DNA from: Mesonia oceanica
GTDB taxonomy: Bacteria > Bacteroidota > Bacteroidia > Flavobacteriales > Flavobacteriaceae
Assembly: GCF_902499555.1 (NCBI RefSeq)
Contig: NZ_CABVMM010000007.1
Span: forward strand, 124,001-188,000
Direction: 5' to 3'
DNA length: 64,000 nt
This document shows, piece by piece, positions 26,028 to 36,000 of the stretch. The position numbers and the translations under genes were made by a program. The notes under the pieces were generated by a model that was not told the origin of the DNA, made no database searches, and worked only from the letters and a program-made list of their open reading frames with translations. How positions within the stretch are numbered: the stretch's first letter is position 1; every line of letters starts with the position of its first letter.

Positions 26028-27467
26028 ATGAAAAAATTAACCCTTATCGCAGCATTATTTGGTGTGTTTTTTACCGCCCATGCGCAAGAAGGTAAAAAAT
26101 GGACTTTACGAGAGTGTGTTACCTATGCGTTGGAAAATAATATATCTGTAAAACAATCACAGTTAGATTTAGAAGCAGCTGAAATAGATAAATCTGATGC
26201 CATTGGAAATTATTTGCCTAGTATAAATGGACAAGCTTCTAACTCGTGGAATACAGGTTTAACCCAAAATGTGACGACAGGAGTACTTCAAAATCAAACT
26301 ACGCGAAATTTATCTGCTGGTGTTACTGCTAGTGTTAATGTGTTTAATGGTTTAAGAAACTTAAGGCAATTGCAACGTGCAAAACTTTCGAGAATTGCCG
26401 CGATGTATTCCTTGGAGCAAATGGAAAATGATATTGCTTTGTTTGTTGCCAATAGCTATTTAGAAGTGTTGGTGAATAAAGAAGTGTTGGAAGTTTTAAA
26501 AGAACAAAACCAATTAACAAAAGAACAATATCAAAGAACACAAGACTTGGTAGATGCAGGAACTTTACCAGAAGGAGATTTGTTAGAAATAAAAGCGACC
26601 AATGCTGACGAAAAACAGCAAATTATTGTTGCCGAAAACAATGTTCGTATAGCATTAATAAGTTTAGCACAAACTTTATTGATTGAAGATTATGAAAATT
26701 TTGATATAGTAAAGGAAACTTACAATACTCCTATGGCTAGTATTCTTGATCAAAAACCAGAAGAAATCATCGATAATGCCAAAGAAAATAGATATGAAAT
26801 CAAACTAGCCGAACAAAATGTTGAACTAGCTGAAAAGGATGTAGAAATATCAAAGTCGGCTTATTACCCTTCCTTGAGTGCGTTTTTTAATTATAATACG
26901 CGTGAGTCGGGAGCTGAACGAATTACCCAAGGTGGCGTAGATTCTAGTCAACCCACTCAGGTTATTGGTCAGGTTGAATCTACAGGTGAAGTAGTTGTAG
27001 CTCCAAATTTTGCATTAGAAACCCTTCCGCCTAGACCATTTATTGATCAGTTATGGTTAAATGATGGTATTTCTTACGGGGTACAACTTAACGTGCCTAT
27101 CTTGAATGGCTTTTCGACAAGAAATTCAGTAAAGCGTAATGAAATAAACGTAAAAAGAGCAGAATATCAATTAGAGCAGGCAAAACTCGATTTAGAGTCT
27201 AACATATATCAAGCTTATGTAGATGCGCAAGGTTCTGCGAAGGCCTATGAAGCAGCTAAAACTGCATTAGAATCACAAGAGCAAGCCTATGCCTATGCTC
27301 AAGATCGTTATGATGTAGGTTTGACCAATGCGTTCGATTTTAGTCAATCTAAATTCAGGCTGTCTAATACCCAAAGTCAATTAATTCAAGCCAAGTATAA
27401 TTATATTTTTAAGCTAAAGGTTTTAGAATTATACTTTGGAGTAGATCCTGAAGATATTAAATTATAA
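26028..27467 (+). CDS. TolC-family outer-membrane efflux protein
   Basis: This 479-residue channel protein has a signal peptide ending at AHAQ and two repeated OEP units, each opening with the helix pattern of the family (WTLRECVTYALENN; later YQLEQAKLDLESNIYQAY). It would form the trimeric exit duct for the upstream ABC pump. A Ser/Thr/Val-rich loop near residues 300-335 is likely extracellular. It is four bases from the second adaptor. Confidence 0.93.
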   Translation: MKKLTLIAALFGVFFTAHAQEGKKWTLRECVTYALENNISVKQSQLDLEAAEIDKSDAIGNYLPSINGQASNSWNTGLTQNVTTGVLQNQTTRNLSAGVTASVNVFNGLRNLRQLQRAKLSRIAAMYSLEQMENDIALFVANSYLEVLVNKEVLEVLKEQNQLTKEQYQRTQDLVDAGTLPEGDLLEIKATNADEKQQIIVAENNVRIALISLAQTLLIEDYENFDIVKETYNTPMASILDQKPEEIIDNAKENRYEIKLAEQNVELAEKDVEISKSAYYPSLSAFFNYNTRESGAERITQGGVDSSQPTQVIGQVESTGEVVVAPNFALETLPPRPFIDQLWLNDGISYGVQLNVPILNGFSTRNSVKRNEINVKRAEYQLEQAKLDLESNIYQAYVDAQGSAKAYEAAKTALESQEQAYAYAQDRYDVGLTNAFDFSQSKFRLSNTQSQLIQAKYNYIFKLKVLELYFGVDPEDIKL

Positions 27468-27470
27468 TCC

Positions 27471-28733
27471 ATGAAAAAGAAAACACTTCTTATTATCCTC
27501 CTTGTTGTTGTAGTTTTGATTATTGCCCTTATTGTTGGGAAAAAATCAGGACTGTTTGGGAAGACCGGTAATTTTAAACAAGTGGAAACCACTATTGTTG
27601 AAAAGATGAATATTACCGAAACCGTTTCTGCAACTGGGAAAATTCAACCGGAAGTAGAAGTAAAGCTTTCTTCAGAAGTTTCCGGGGAAATTATAGAACT
27701 TCCAATAGCGGAAGGGCAAGAAGTGAAAAAAGGGGATTTATTGGTGAAAATAAATCCAGATCTATACCAAAGTAGTTTACAGCGTTCGGAAGCAAGTTAC
27801 CAAAATATAAAAGCCAATTTGTCGCAAACCGAAGCTTCTTTAAAACAAGCAAAAGCCAATTATGAGCGAAACAAAACCTTATACGATAAGGGGGTTATTT
27901 CGAAATCTGAATGGGATAATATTGTTTCTCAATATGAAGTAGCCCAAGCCAATAAACAATCGGCCTACTATAATGTGCAAAGTGCTGCTGCTAGTGTTAA
28001 TGAAGCAAAAGACAATTTAAACCGAACTACTATTTATGCACCGATGAGCGGAACGATCTCTAAGCTTGACGCAGAATTAGGAGAACGTGTTGTGGGAACT
28101 CAACAAATGGCCGGAACCGAAATTTTGCGAGAAGCTAACTTAGGTGAAATGGAAGTAGAGGTAGAAGTAAACGAAAATGATATTGTAAAAGTTGCTGTTG
28201 GTGACTCTGCTATAGTTGAAGTAGATGCATACTTAGGAAAAGAATTTACAGGTATTGTTACTGAAATTTCCAATTCTGCCGCAGACGATTTAACCGCCGA
28301 TCAAGTAACCAATTTTGATGTAAAAGTTCGAATTTTAGAAGATTCTTATCAAGATTTACTTGAAGGGAAGCCAGAAGATTATTACCCGTTTAGACCGGGA
28401 ATGACGGCTACAGTCGATATTGTTACCAATCGAGAAAAAGATATCATTGCCGTACCTATTAGTTCTATTGTTGTTAAAAACGATACTACAGCAACCAAAA
28501 CAGGAAAAGCTTCTAAAAATGCTAGTGAAGAAACGTTTGAATGCGTATTTTTGAAAAAAGGAGAAGAAGCAAAACTTCAGGTGGTGAAAACAGGTATTCA
28601 GGACGATAGTAATATTCAAGTAATTTCCGGATTGGAAGATGGAGATGAGGTGATTACCGGTCCGTATAACATCGTTACCAAAGTTTTAGAATCTGGAGAT
28701 AAAGTTGAAGTACAATCTGCTAACAAAAAATAA
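27471..28733 (+). CDS. Periplasmic adaptor (HlyD/RND type), second of two
   Basis: This 420-residue membrane-fusion protein has an N-terminal anchor, the lipoyl halves (VSATGKIQPEVEVKLSS and APMSGTISKLDAELGERV), a longer alpha-hairpin than the first adaptor (about 100-175) and beta-barrel domains. The longer hairpin may reach the TolC tip while the first adaptor contacts the permease, or the two may serve different pumps. It follows the channel gene by four bases and lies just ahead of tsaB. Confidence 0.91.
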   Translation: MKKKTLLIILLVVVVLIIALIVGKKSGLFGKTGNFKQVETTIVEKMNITETVSATGKIQPEVEVKLSSEVSGEIIELPIAEGQEVKKGDLLVKINPDLYQSSLQRSEASYQNIKANLSQTEASLKQAKANYERNKTLYDKGVISKSEWDNIVSQYEVAQANKQSAYYNVQSAAASVNEAKDNLNRTTIYAPMSGTISKLDAELGERVVGTQQMAGTEILREANLGEMEVEVEVNENDIVKVAVGDSAIVEVDAYLGKEFTGIVTEISNSAADDLTADQVTNFDVKVRILEDSYQDLLEGKPEDYYPFRPGMTATVDIVTNREKDIIAVPISSIVVKNDTTATKTGKASKNASEETFECVFLKKGEEAKLQVVKTGIQDDSNIQVISGLEDGDEVITGPYNIVTKVLESGDKVEVQSANKK

Positions 28734-28739
28734 AACTTT

Positions 28740-29411
28740 TTGGCTACGATTTTAAATTTAGAAACTTCTACCACCAATTGTTCGGTAGCAATTGGAATTA
28801 ATGGAGAAGTTGCCGTTTTAAAAGAAGATAAAGAAAAAGGCTATTCCCACGCAGAAAAACTACATCTGTTTATTGAGGAAGCCTTAAAAGAAGTAAATTT
28901 AGATTATAAAGATTTAGATGCTGTTGCGGTAAGTAAAGGCCCAGGTTCCTATACGGGGTTGCGCATAGGTGTTTCCGCAGCCAAAGGACTGTGTTTTAGC
29001 TTGGATATTCCTCTTATTTCTGTTTCTACCTTAACCGTATTGGCAAAGCAAATTTCAGCTAAGGAAGAAGAAGTGATTGTCCCAATGTTGGATGCTCGTC
29101 GTATGGAAGTCTATACCGCGGTTTATTCTAATAGACATGTATTGATTTCTCCTGTGGAAGCTAAAATTTTAGAAGAAGATTCTTTTGCAAACTATTTTAG
29201 CGATTTTATTCCTGTTCATTTTGTGGGAGACGGAGTGAAGAAGTTTGAAGAAATTTCTAGCGCTAAAAATGCATTTTTTATAGATGCGCTTCCTTCTGCT
29301 AGGGAAATGGTGAAGCTTTCTGAAGAGAAGTACAAAAAAAGCGACACCGAAGATGTCGCTTATTTTGAGCCTTATTATTTAAAGGATTTTAAGGTAAATA
29401 AGAAAAATTAA
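28740..29411 (+). CDS. tsaB: tRNA threonylcarbamoyladenosine synthesis protein TsaB
   Basis: TsaB is the scaffold partner of TsaD in making t6A at position 37 of ANN-decoding tRNAs. The 223-residue protein has the ASKHA-type start ATILNLETSTTNCSVAIG and the family segment SKGPGSYTGLRIGVSAAKGL. The TTG start is supported because the protein's conserved first strand begins right after it, and the previous gene ends seven bases upstream. The stop codon overlaps that of the convergent mscS. The 3' coding region also contains the terminator for mscS. Confidence 0.95.
   Translation: MATILNLETSTTNCSVAIGINGEVAVLKEDKEKGYSHAEKLHLFIEEALKEVNLDYKDLDAVAVSKGPGSYTGLRIGVSAAKGLCFSLDIPLISVSTLTVLAKQISAKEEEVIVPMLDARRMEVYTAVYSNRHVLISPVEAKILEEDSFANYFSDFIPVHFVGDGVKKFEEISSAKNAFFIDALPSAREMVKLSEEKYKKSDTEDVAYFEPYYLKDFKVNKKN
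29334..29361 (-). terminator. Intrinsic terminator for mscS, inside the tsaB coding sequence
   Basis: On the minus strand an eight-base perfect stem (29339-29346 with 29354-29361, AAGCGACA/TGTCGCTT) and a seven-base loop run into seven Ts (29340-29334). It lies about 50 bases after the mscS stop and within codons of tsaB. On the plus strand the tail is only TTATTTT, so it should act mainly on the minus strand. Confidence 0.85.
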
Positions 29412-30277
29412 GCCTCTTTCTTAGATTCCTTTTCTACTGTTCCGTTCATTTTTGTCTGATCGTAAACATAAATGTCTCTTTGAGGATAAGGAATGGTCAT
29501 GCCAGCTTCTTCTAATCTAATTTTACCTTGCTCAATCATATTCCAGTGAATATCCCAGAATTTATCGTTAGGGGCGAAATAACGTACCGAGAAGTTAACT
29601 GAGCTATCAGCCAATTCAGAAACGAGTACTTGCGGAGCAGGATCTTCTAGAATGCCATCTTGTTCTTTTACTAATTGCATTAATACTTCTTTTGCTTTCT
29701 TAATGTCATCATCATAAGAAATACCAAAGCTTAAGTTTTCACGGCGTTTACCATTTACTGTGTAGTTTACAATATTGTCGTTAGCCAAGCTTCCATTAGG
29801 GATAACTGCTTCTTGATTGCCAAACGTGTCAATTTTGGTGTAAAATAAACTTATTTCTTTTACGCTACCGGAAACTCCTTGGGCTTCAATCCAGTCTCCA
29901 ATTCTAAAAGGTTTCAAAATAATAATTAAAACCCCACCGGCAAAATTGGCTAATGAGCCTTGTAGGGCTAATCCTATAGCTAAACCTGCGGCACCAAGTA
30001 CTGCGACTAACGAAGTAGTTTCTATACCTACTTGCGAAATAGCAACAATAATTACCAATATTTTTAAAGCCCAACTCACTAAAGTGGTTAAAAAACCTTC
30101 TAAGGCAGGATCGTAATCTTTCTTTTGAAGGGCTTTTTTCATATATTTTATCAATCGCTTGGCAATCCAAAATCCTATGATGAGGATTAAAATGGCCGCG
30201 ATTAAATCGGGCAAAAAGTCTATGAATTTTTCGATGTATTCTTTAGCTAGTTGAGAAAAATCGTTAAGTTTCTCCAT
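29408..30277 (-). CDS. Small-conductance mechanosensitive channel (MscS family)
   Basis: This 289-residue inner-membrane channel should open under membrane tension to release solutes on osmotic downshock. It has three N-terminal helices; the third, pore-lining one is the Gly/Ala-rich GAAGLAIGLALQGSLANFAGG. The cytoplasmic beta and alpha/beta domains follow (FRIGDWIEAQGVSGSVKEI, VIPNGSLANDNIVNY). Length matches E. coli MscS. It lies 80 bases downstream of the DUF255 gene with no clear promoter between, so co-transcription is possible. Confidence 0.95.
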   Translation of the reverse strand: MEKLNDFSQLAKEYIEKFIDFLPDLIAAILILIIGFWIAKRLIKYMKKALQKKDYDPALEGFLTTLVSWALKILVIIVAISQVGIETTSLVAVLGAAGLAIGLALQGSLANFAGGVLIIILKPFRIGDWIEAQGVSGSVKEISLFYTKIDTFGNQEAVIPNGSLANDNIVNYTVNGKRRENLSFGISYDDDIKKAKEVLMQLVKEQDGILEDPAPQVLVSELADSSVNFSVRYFAPNDKFWDIHWNMIEQGKIRLEEAGMTIPYPQRDIYVYDQTKMNGTVEKESKKEA

Positions 30278-30357
30278 AATTAATTTTTAAGTTTAATTTT
30301 TAGAATTTTCAATTTAAATGAATTTTTACCTTTTTCTTCGTTTAATTTTTGTTAAAC

Positions 30358-32373
30358 TTATTTGAAAAATCCAGATAGCACCTGTTCTATGCTTTTCTGT
30401 GGTGCTTGACAGGAATTTTCTTGGCAAAGAAAGTAAAATTCTTCGTTACTTTCTTTACCTTGAGTTAAAGGAATTTCTTCTTGTGTCACACAGCAGATTA
30501 GTTGAGGGGAATAGTTTTGTTGAATTTTCCTAATGGCAGAATCATTCTTTACAGAACATACCAGTTCATAATATTCTTCTGTATAATTTAAATATAAAGA
30601 AAGCCAGTTGCTGTAGCCTGAAAAATAATCATTGATTTGAGGAGTGATTTTTTTCAGCATTAATTCAGCTACTTTCCGCCAATCTGCATCCAGGTAAAAT
30701 TTTGAAAGCTTAAAGAGGTTGTTTGCCATTACAGAGTTAGAGGCAGGCATGACGTTGTCTTGCGTTTCTATGCTTCGCTGAATTAATTGTACATCTTTGG
30801 AAGTGAAAAAGAAAAAATTACTTTCTGCATCATAAAAATCTTCAAAAACCTTTTGAGTTAAATTTTTAGCTAGTGTTAGGTAAGGGACTTTAAAAGTAGT
30901 TTGGTATAATTCAATTAAAGCATCAATCAACAGTGCGTAATCTTCCAAATTTGCCCGAATACTTTTTTGGTTTTTATAATTTCTAAATAGCAGAAGTCCT
31001 TCCAATAAATTTTCAGTTATAAAATGCATTGCTTTCTCCGCCGAATGCAAATGATCTTCTTTTTGAAAAACTTGATAGGCTTTAGCATAAGCCTTAATCA
31101 TCATGGCGTTCCAAGATGTAAGTCCTTTGTCGTCTAGAGCAGGACGTTGCCTTTCCTTTCTTTTTTGGAATAGAATTTTTTTACAATTTTTAATTTTCTG
31201 TTGAAGTCCTTCTAGAGATAAAGAAAATTTATCTGCAATTTCTTGTTCGCTTTTCGTTAGGATAAAGACATAATTGTTGTTTTCCCAATAACCATAGGGA
31301 TTCACATTGTAATATTCGGCGAATACTTCAAAATCATTTTTTAAGGCTTGCTGAAGCTCTTCTTTTTTCCAACTATAAAAAGCACCTTCTTCTTTTTTAT
31401 TGTTTTCATTTAAACTATCGGCATCTAGGGCGGCATAAAAATAACCTTGCGGTGCAGTAAGTTCCCGTTCTATAAATTCTATGCTTTCTTCTACTACATT
31501 TTTAAAAATCTCATTTTGATAAACGGAATAAGCTTCTGTATACAATTCGATTAATTGAGCGTTATCATAAAGCATTTTTTCAAAATGTGGGATGTGCCAG
31601 CGTTCATCTACGCTATATCGTGAGAATCCGCCACCAATTGCATCGTAAATTCCGCCCTTTGCCATTTTTTCTAAACTGAATTCAACAAAATTTTGAACTT
31701 CTTTGTTTTTGAGCTGAAATCCGTAGCGTAATAGCAATGAAAGGTTGTTGGGCATCATAAATTTTGGAGCACCTTTAAAGCCTCCATTCTCTAAATCAAA
31801 TTTTGTTGACCATTGGTGGATGGCTTCCTCTAAAAAAGAAGAAGAGAATTCTTGTTCCTCTACTTCTTCAACAACCAGTCGGTTCAATTGCTTCATTCCA
31901 GCTGCTAATTTTTCAGCGTATTCTTCCATATGTTCCGGTGATTGCTGAAATAGATCTTTTAGTTGGTGAAGTGTTCCCATCCATTTTTGTTTAGGCAGGT
32001 AAGTAGCTCCCCAAACCGGTCTACCATCAGGAAGAGCTATAATATTTAATGGCCAACCGCCTTGCCCGGTCATAATTTGTAGAGCATTCATGTAGATTTG
32101 GTCAACATCCGGGCGTTCTTCCCGATCAACTTTAATGTTGATAAAGTTTTTATTCATTAATTGAGCAACTTCTTTATCTTCAAAACATTCATGTTCCATC
32201 ACATGGCACCAATGGCAGGCAGAATAACCAATGCTTATTAATAAAAGTTTATTGTTATCTTTAGCAAGTTTTAAAACTTTATCGTCCCAAGGCTGCCAAG
32301 CTACGGGGTTTTGTGCGTGCTGTAATAAATAAGGACTGGATTCTTTAGAAAGTATATTTTTTAGTTCTTGCAT
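30358..32373 (-). CDS. DUF255 / thioredoxin-domain protein (YyaL/SPATA20 family)
   Basis: This 671-residue protein has an N-terminal thioredoxin-like DUF255 domain with [18 protein letters not shown] (Cys53 and Cys56 in a CHWC motif) and a long C-terminal (alpha/alpha)6 glycosidase-like domain with [14 protein letters not shown]. The family is widespread and named after mammalian SPATA20. The biochemical role is not settled. Length fits the family. Upstream on the minus strand, a TAACTTTA sequence is one base from the -7 consensus. Confidence 0.9.
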   Translation of the reverse strand: MQELKNILSKESSPYLLQHAQNPVAWQPWDDKVLKLAKDNNKLLLISIGYSACHWCHVMEHECFEDKEVAQLMNKNFINIKVDREERPDVDQIYMNALQIMTGQGGWPLNIIALPDGRPVWGATYLPKQKWMGTLHQLKDLFQQSPEHMEEYAEKLAAGMKQLNRLVVEEVEEQEFSSSFLEEAIHQWSTKFDLENGGFKGAPKFMMPNNLSLLLRYGFQLKNKEVQNFVEFSLEKMAKGGIYDAIGGGFSRYSVDERWHIPHFEKMLYDNAQLIELYTEAYSVYQNEIFKNVVEESIEFIERELTAPQGYFYAALDADSLNENNKKEEGAFYSWKKEELQQALKNDFEVFAEYYNVNPYGYWENNNYVFILTKSEQEIADKFSLSLEGLQQKIKNCKKILFQKRKERQRPALDDKGLTSWNAMMIKAYAKAYQVFQKEDHLHSAEKAMHFITENLLEGLLLFRNYKNQKSIRANLEDYALLIDALIELYQTTFKVPYLTLAKNLTQKVFEDFYDAESNFFFFTSKDVQLIQRSIETQDNVMPASNSVMANNLFKLSKFYLDADWRKVAELMLKKITPQINDYFSGYSNWLSLYLNYTEEYYELVCSVKNDSAIRKIQQNYSPQLICCVTQEEIPLTQGKESNEEFYFLCQENSCQAPQKSIEQVLSGFFK

Positions 32374-32521
32374 AATTGAGTAATATTGGCATCAAAATGA
32401 TAAAGTTACAAGCTTTGTGTCTAATAAGAATAGGCTTTTGATTTAATGTTTTGATAACAATGGAAGCTGAAAAATTTTAAATTATTAGGGCATTTTTGCA
32501 GATTGTAAATAAAAGCTATTT

Positions 32522-34786
32522 ATGGAGAATATTTATATTGTAATGCTTGTGGTGCTTTTTGCCCTAGCAATTACAGACTTGGTAGTAGGAGTGAGTAACG
32601 ATGCTGTTAACTTTTTAAATTCTGCTATAGGGTCTAAGGCTATTTCTCTTAGAACAATCATGATTGTTGCGAGTTTAGGGGTAGCAGTAGGGGCTATTTT
32701 TTCCAGCGGACTTATGGAAGTAGCCAGAAAAGGTATTTTTATGCCTAGCCAGTTTTATTTTGATGAAATCATGATTATTTTTATGGCGGTGATGATTACC
32801 GATGTCTTGCTGCTTGATTTCTTTAATTCATTAGGCTTACCAACTTCCACCACGGTTTCTATTGTTTTTGAATTATTGGGTGCGGCAGTTTCTATAGCGG
32901 TTATTAAACTTTATACGCAAGAAGAGTCCCTTTCTTTACTTTCAGAATATATAAATACAGCTAAAGCAACTGAAATTGTATTGGGTATTTTGCTTTCTGT
33001 AGTAGTGGCGTTTACTATTGGTGCTGTTGTACAATATATTTCGAGATTGGTATTTACCTTTCAATATGAAAAGAAATTAAAATACTTCGGTGCTATTTTT
33101 GGAGGTGCTTCTATGGCTTCCATTTCTTATTTCATCTTTATTAAAGGGATGAAAAGTATTACTTTTTTATCTTCTGATTTAAAAGACTATGTGAATGAGC
33201 ATACTTGGTTAATAATCTTAATAAGCTTTGTTTTTTGGTCTTTGGTTTCTCAATTATTAATGTCTGTTTTTAAAACCAATATATTAAAAGCGATTATTGT
33301 AATAGGAACTTTCGCCTTGGCATTAGCGTTTGCCGGAAACGATTTGGTGAACTTTATAGGAGTTCCCATAGCCGCATGGCAATCTTTTGGATTGTGGCAA
33401 ACGGCTTATGAGACTTCAGGTGTTTTGCCTTCAGAATTTGCGATGAATGGTCTTGCCGGAAGTGTACAAACCCCAGAATTTTTACTAATCATTGCTGGAG
33501 GAGTAATGGTGCTTACGCTTTGGTTGTCCAGTAAAGCTAGGGCAGTCGTTGATACAGGTGTGAATTTAGCAAGGCAGGGAGACGGAGCAGAAAGGTTTGA
33601 ACCTAATTCTTTAGCTAGAATTTTAGTAAGGTATTCTGTTGTGGCAAGTAATGTGGTAACAAGCATACTTCCCGGACGTGTAAAAAACAAAATAGAATCT
33701 AAGTTTGAGAAACCTAACTCAGCATTAGCTGATAGAAGAGTTGATGCTCCAGCTTTTGATACCGTAAGAGCTTCTGTCAACTTAGTAGTGGCAAGTATAT
33801 TGATTTCAATAGGTACTAATTTAAAATTACCATTATCTACTACCTATGTTACTTTTATGGTAGCGATGGGTACTTCTTTGGCAGATCGCGCTTGGGATAG
33901 AGAAAGTGCTGTTTATCGTGTAGCCGGAGTGGTGAATGTTGTTGGTGGTTGGTTTGTTACTGCTGGGGTAGCATTTTTAGCTGCTGCTATTTTTGCAGCT
34001 ATCATTTGGTATGGCGGTAATATTGCTTTAGCGATTTTAGTAGTTTTAGCGGCTGTTTTAATCATTAGAAGTGCAATAATTCATTCTAAAAAGGTTAAAG
34101 AAGAAAAAAGCAAGAAGCGTTTTAATCGTCATGATATTATTACGATTAATGAAATTACCATAGAAACTTCTCAAAATATTTCTAGTGTAATTAATGGTAT
34201 TAATAAGCGTTACAGTAAAACGGTAGATCACCTTGGGTATCACGATTTAAGTAAACTCAGAAAAGATACCAAGAAGCTGAATAACTTAGAAGATGAAGTG
34301 GATGAGTTGAAAGATAACGTGTTCTACTTTATAAAGTCATTGGAAGATAATTCAGTAGGAGCAAGTAAATTTTATATCTTGTTTTTAGATATCCTTCAAG
34401 ATATGGTTCAGTCAATTGGGCAGATTACACGCTCTAGTTATCGCCACGTGAATAACAATCATAAGAATTTGAAATTTAATCAGATTAGGGACTTAAAGAG
34501 TATTGATAGGGAAATGCAAGTGCTTTTTGATGAAATCATCGAAACTTTTGATAATCACTCTTTCTCTAGGATCGATCAGATTTTAAACGATAAACAAGCC
34601 CTTGTAGATAAAGTTTCAGGATTAATTCAAAAACAAATTGAACGTATTAGAACTTCTGAAACCAGTCCAAAAAATACAAAGCTGTACTTTGGTCTGCTAT
34701 TGGAGACAAAAGATTTGGTAACTTCTACCATGAGTCTTCTTCAGCTGTTTAAAGAATATTATGAAGATGCTAAACGAGAGTTTTAA
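32522..34786 (+). CDS. pit: Inorganic phosphate transporter PiT with C-terminal PhoU-like domain
   Basis: This 754-residue phosphate permease has both PiT repeats with their signature (GVSNDAVNFLNSAIGSKA near residue 23 and FAGNDLVNFIGVPIAAW in the second half), about twelve helices in all. A second helix block (LPLSTTYVTFMVAMGTSLADRAWDRE) follows. The C-terminal 200 or so residues are soluble, charged and helical, resembling PhoU-like proteins that are separate in many bacteria. Fusion to the transporter is common in Bacteroidota as I recall and probably gates transport. It stands alone and ends at a bidirectional terminator. Confidence 0.92.
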   Translation: MENIYIVMLVVLFALAITDLVVGVSNDAVNFLNSAIGSKAISLRTIMIVASLGVAVGAIFSSGLMEVARKGIFMPSQFYFDEIMIIFMAVMITDVLLLDFFNSLGLPTSTTVSIVFELLGAAVSIAVIKLYTQEESLSLLSEYINTAKATEIVLGILLSVVVAFTIGAVVQYISRLVFTFQYEKKLKYFGAIFGGASMASISYFIFIKGMKSITFLSSDLKDYVNEHTWLIILISFVFWSLVSQLLMSVFKTNILKAIIVIGTFALALAFAGNDLVNFIGVPIAAWQSFGLWQTAYETSGVLPSEFAMNGLAGSVQTPEFLLIIAGGVMVLTLWLSSKARAVVDTGVNLARQGDGAERFEPNSLARILVRYSVVASNVVTSILPGRVKNKIESKFEKPNSALADRRVDAPAFDTVRASVNLVVASILISIGTNLKLPLSTTYVTFMVAMGTSLADRAWDRESAVYRVAGVVNVVGGWFVTAGVAFLAAAIFAAIIWYGGNIALAILVVLAAVLIIRSAIIHSKKVKEEKSKKRFNRHDIITINEITIETSQNISSVINGINKRYSKTVDHLGYHDLSKLRKDTKKLNNLEDEVDELKDNVFYFIKSLEDNSVGASKFYILFLDILQDMVQSIGQITRSSYRHVNNNHKNLKFNQIRDLKSIDREMQVLFDEIIETFDNHSFSRIDQILNDKQALVDKVSGLIQKQIERIRTSETSPKNTKLYFGLLLETKDLVTSTMSLLQLFKEYYEDAKREF

Positions 34787-34804
34787 GTATAAAACACTTT
34801 AAAT

Positions 34805-34840
34805 AAAAAAAGGAGAATCAAATTTGATTCTCCTTTTTTA
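34805..34840. terminator. Bidirectional terminator between pit and the NifU-like gene
   Basis: A perfect 24-base palindrome (34811-34834, AGGAGAATCAAA then its complement) is flanked by six As on the left and six Ts on the right. It can therefore terminate both convergent genes. Confidence 0.92.
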
Positions 34841-34863
34841 TTGGTGTGAAATCAATAACAGTT

Positions 34864-35772
34864 TTACCCATTAATCGCTTCTACAGTATTTACTTTTCCT
34901 TGAAGCATTTCTTTTAACATCGTTTCAATTCCATTTTTTAAAGTAATGGTGGAAGAAGGACATCCGCTACAAGCTCCCTGTAAAACGACACTTACATTTT
35001 TAGTTTCGGGATTATATGAATTGAACATAATATTACCGCCATCACTTGCTACGGCAGGTTTTATATATTCATCTAAAATCGCTACAATTTGTTTAGAGAT
35101 ATCGTCTAAATTTTCAGTAGAAACTTCTTGGCTGGTGTTTTCTGTAGTAGCTGAAGAAGAGTTTCCTGCTTTTATGTCATCTAATAATACATCATTTCCT
35201 TCTTGCAAGAAATTTCTGATGAATTCGCGTAATTCCATGGTGATTTCTTCCCATTCAGCCATATCGTATTTATTGATAGAAACATAGTTTTCGTCAAAAA
35301 ACACCTCTTTTACAAAAGGAAAGTGAAATAATTTTTGTGCTAAAGGAGAATTTTTAGCATCATCAATATTTTTAAATTCAATGGATTGTAAAACTAATTT
35401 TTTGTTAGCTACAAATTTCATCACCTTTGGGTTGGGTGTGCTCTCTGCATAAACGGTAATCGGGATGTTCTGCTTGGTTTCTTTTACGATTTCTTGACCA
35501 GAATTTAAGTAATTTTCAATTTGTTCAGCAACTTCGTTTTCTACATCTTTCCATTCAACAATGTTATATTTTTCGATGGCAACAAAATTTTGTGCTAAAT
35601 AAACCGTTTTAACAAAAGGAAGATGGAATAATTGCTGCGCAAGTAGAGAATTTTTGGCTTCGTCTATATTTTTAAATTCAAAGCCTTCTCCCTTTATTAA
35701 GAATGAATTGGCTTCAAATTTAATGATGGAAGTATTATTGGTAGGCTTTATTTCTATAGAATAATTACTCAT
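34864..35772 (-). CDS. NfuA/NifU-like iron-sulfur carrier with duplicated N-terminal domain
   Basis: This 302-residue protein probably carries [4Fe-4S] clusters to client enzymes. It has two tandem copies of the Nfu N-terminal domain (each with FKNIDEAKNS or FKNIDDAKNS, then LAQQLFHLPFVK or LAQKLFHFPFVK) and a C-terminal NifU domain with the cluster motif CSGCPSS. I place the start at ATG 35772, because an upstream TTG at 35790 lies within the promoter box. Such double-Nfu_N proteins are usual in flavobacteria. Confidence 0.93.
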   Translation of the reverse strand: MSNYSIEIKPTNNTSIIKFEANSFLIKGEGFEFKNIDEAKNSLLAQQLFHLPFVKTVYLAQNFVAIEKYNIVEWKDVENEVAEQIENYLNSGQEIVKETKQNIPITVYAESTPNPKVMKFVANKKLVLQSIEFKNIDDAKNSPLAQKLFHFPFVKEVFFDENYVSINKYDMAEWEEITMELREFIRNFLQEGNDVLLDDIKAGNSSSATTENTSQEVSTENLDDISKQIVAILDEYIKPAVASDGGNIMFNSYNPETKNVSVVLQGACSGCPSSTITLKNGIETMLKEMLQGKVNTVEAING

Positions 35773-35787
35773 AACATAAATTTTCGA

Positions 35788-35795
35788 CAAAAATA
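35788..35795 (-). promoter_or_regulatory. -7 box for the NifU-like gene
   Basis: On the minus strand the sequence is TATTTTTG, an exact TAnnTTTG. A TTG about 21 bases upstream (35817-35819) may serve as the -33 element. The box ends 15 bases before the ATG at 35772. Confidence 0.65.
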
Positions 35796-35900
35796 CTAAA
35801 AGAAATACAATGAAATCAATATATTTACGGGCAATATTTTATTATTAAATTTATCTAATTGCTTAACTTATCTTATTTTAGGTGGTTTAATTAGAATTAA

Positions 35901-35908
35901 TATATTTG
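35901..35908 (+). promoter_or_regulatory. -7 box upstream of the PorP/SprF gene
   Basis: TATATTTG matches TAnnTTTG. Transcription from here would leave a leader of about 88 bases before the ATG at 36001, which contains a TTTTGCAAAA palindrome (35945-35954) of unclear significance. Confidence 0.5.
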
Positions 35909-36000
35909 CCGATAGTTATAAGACTTTAACAATTTAGCAACAAATTTTGCAAAAGTTGTTTTAAAGCTTATTTTAGTGACGAAATAACCCTTTTTTACCC

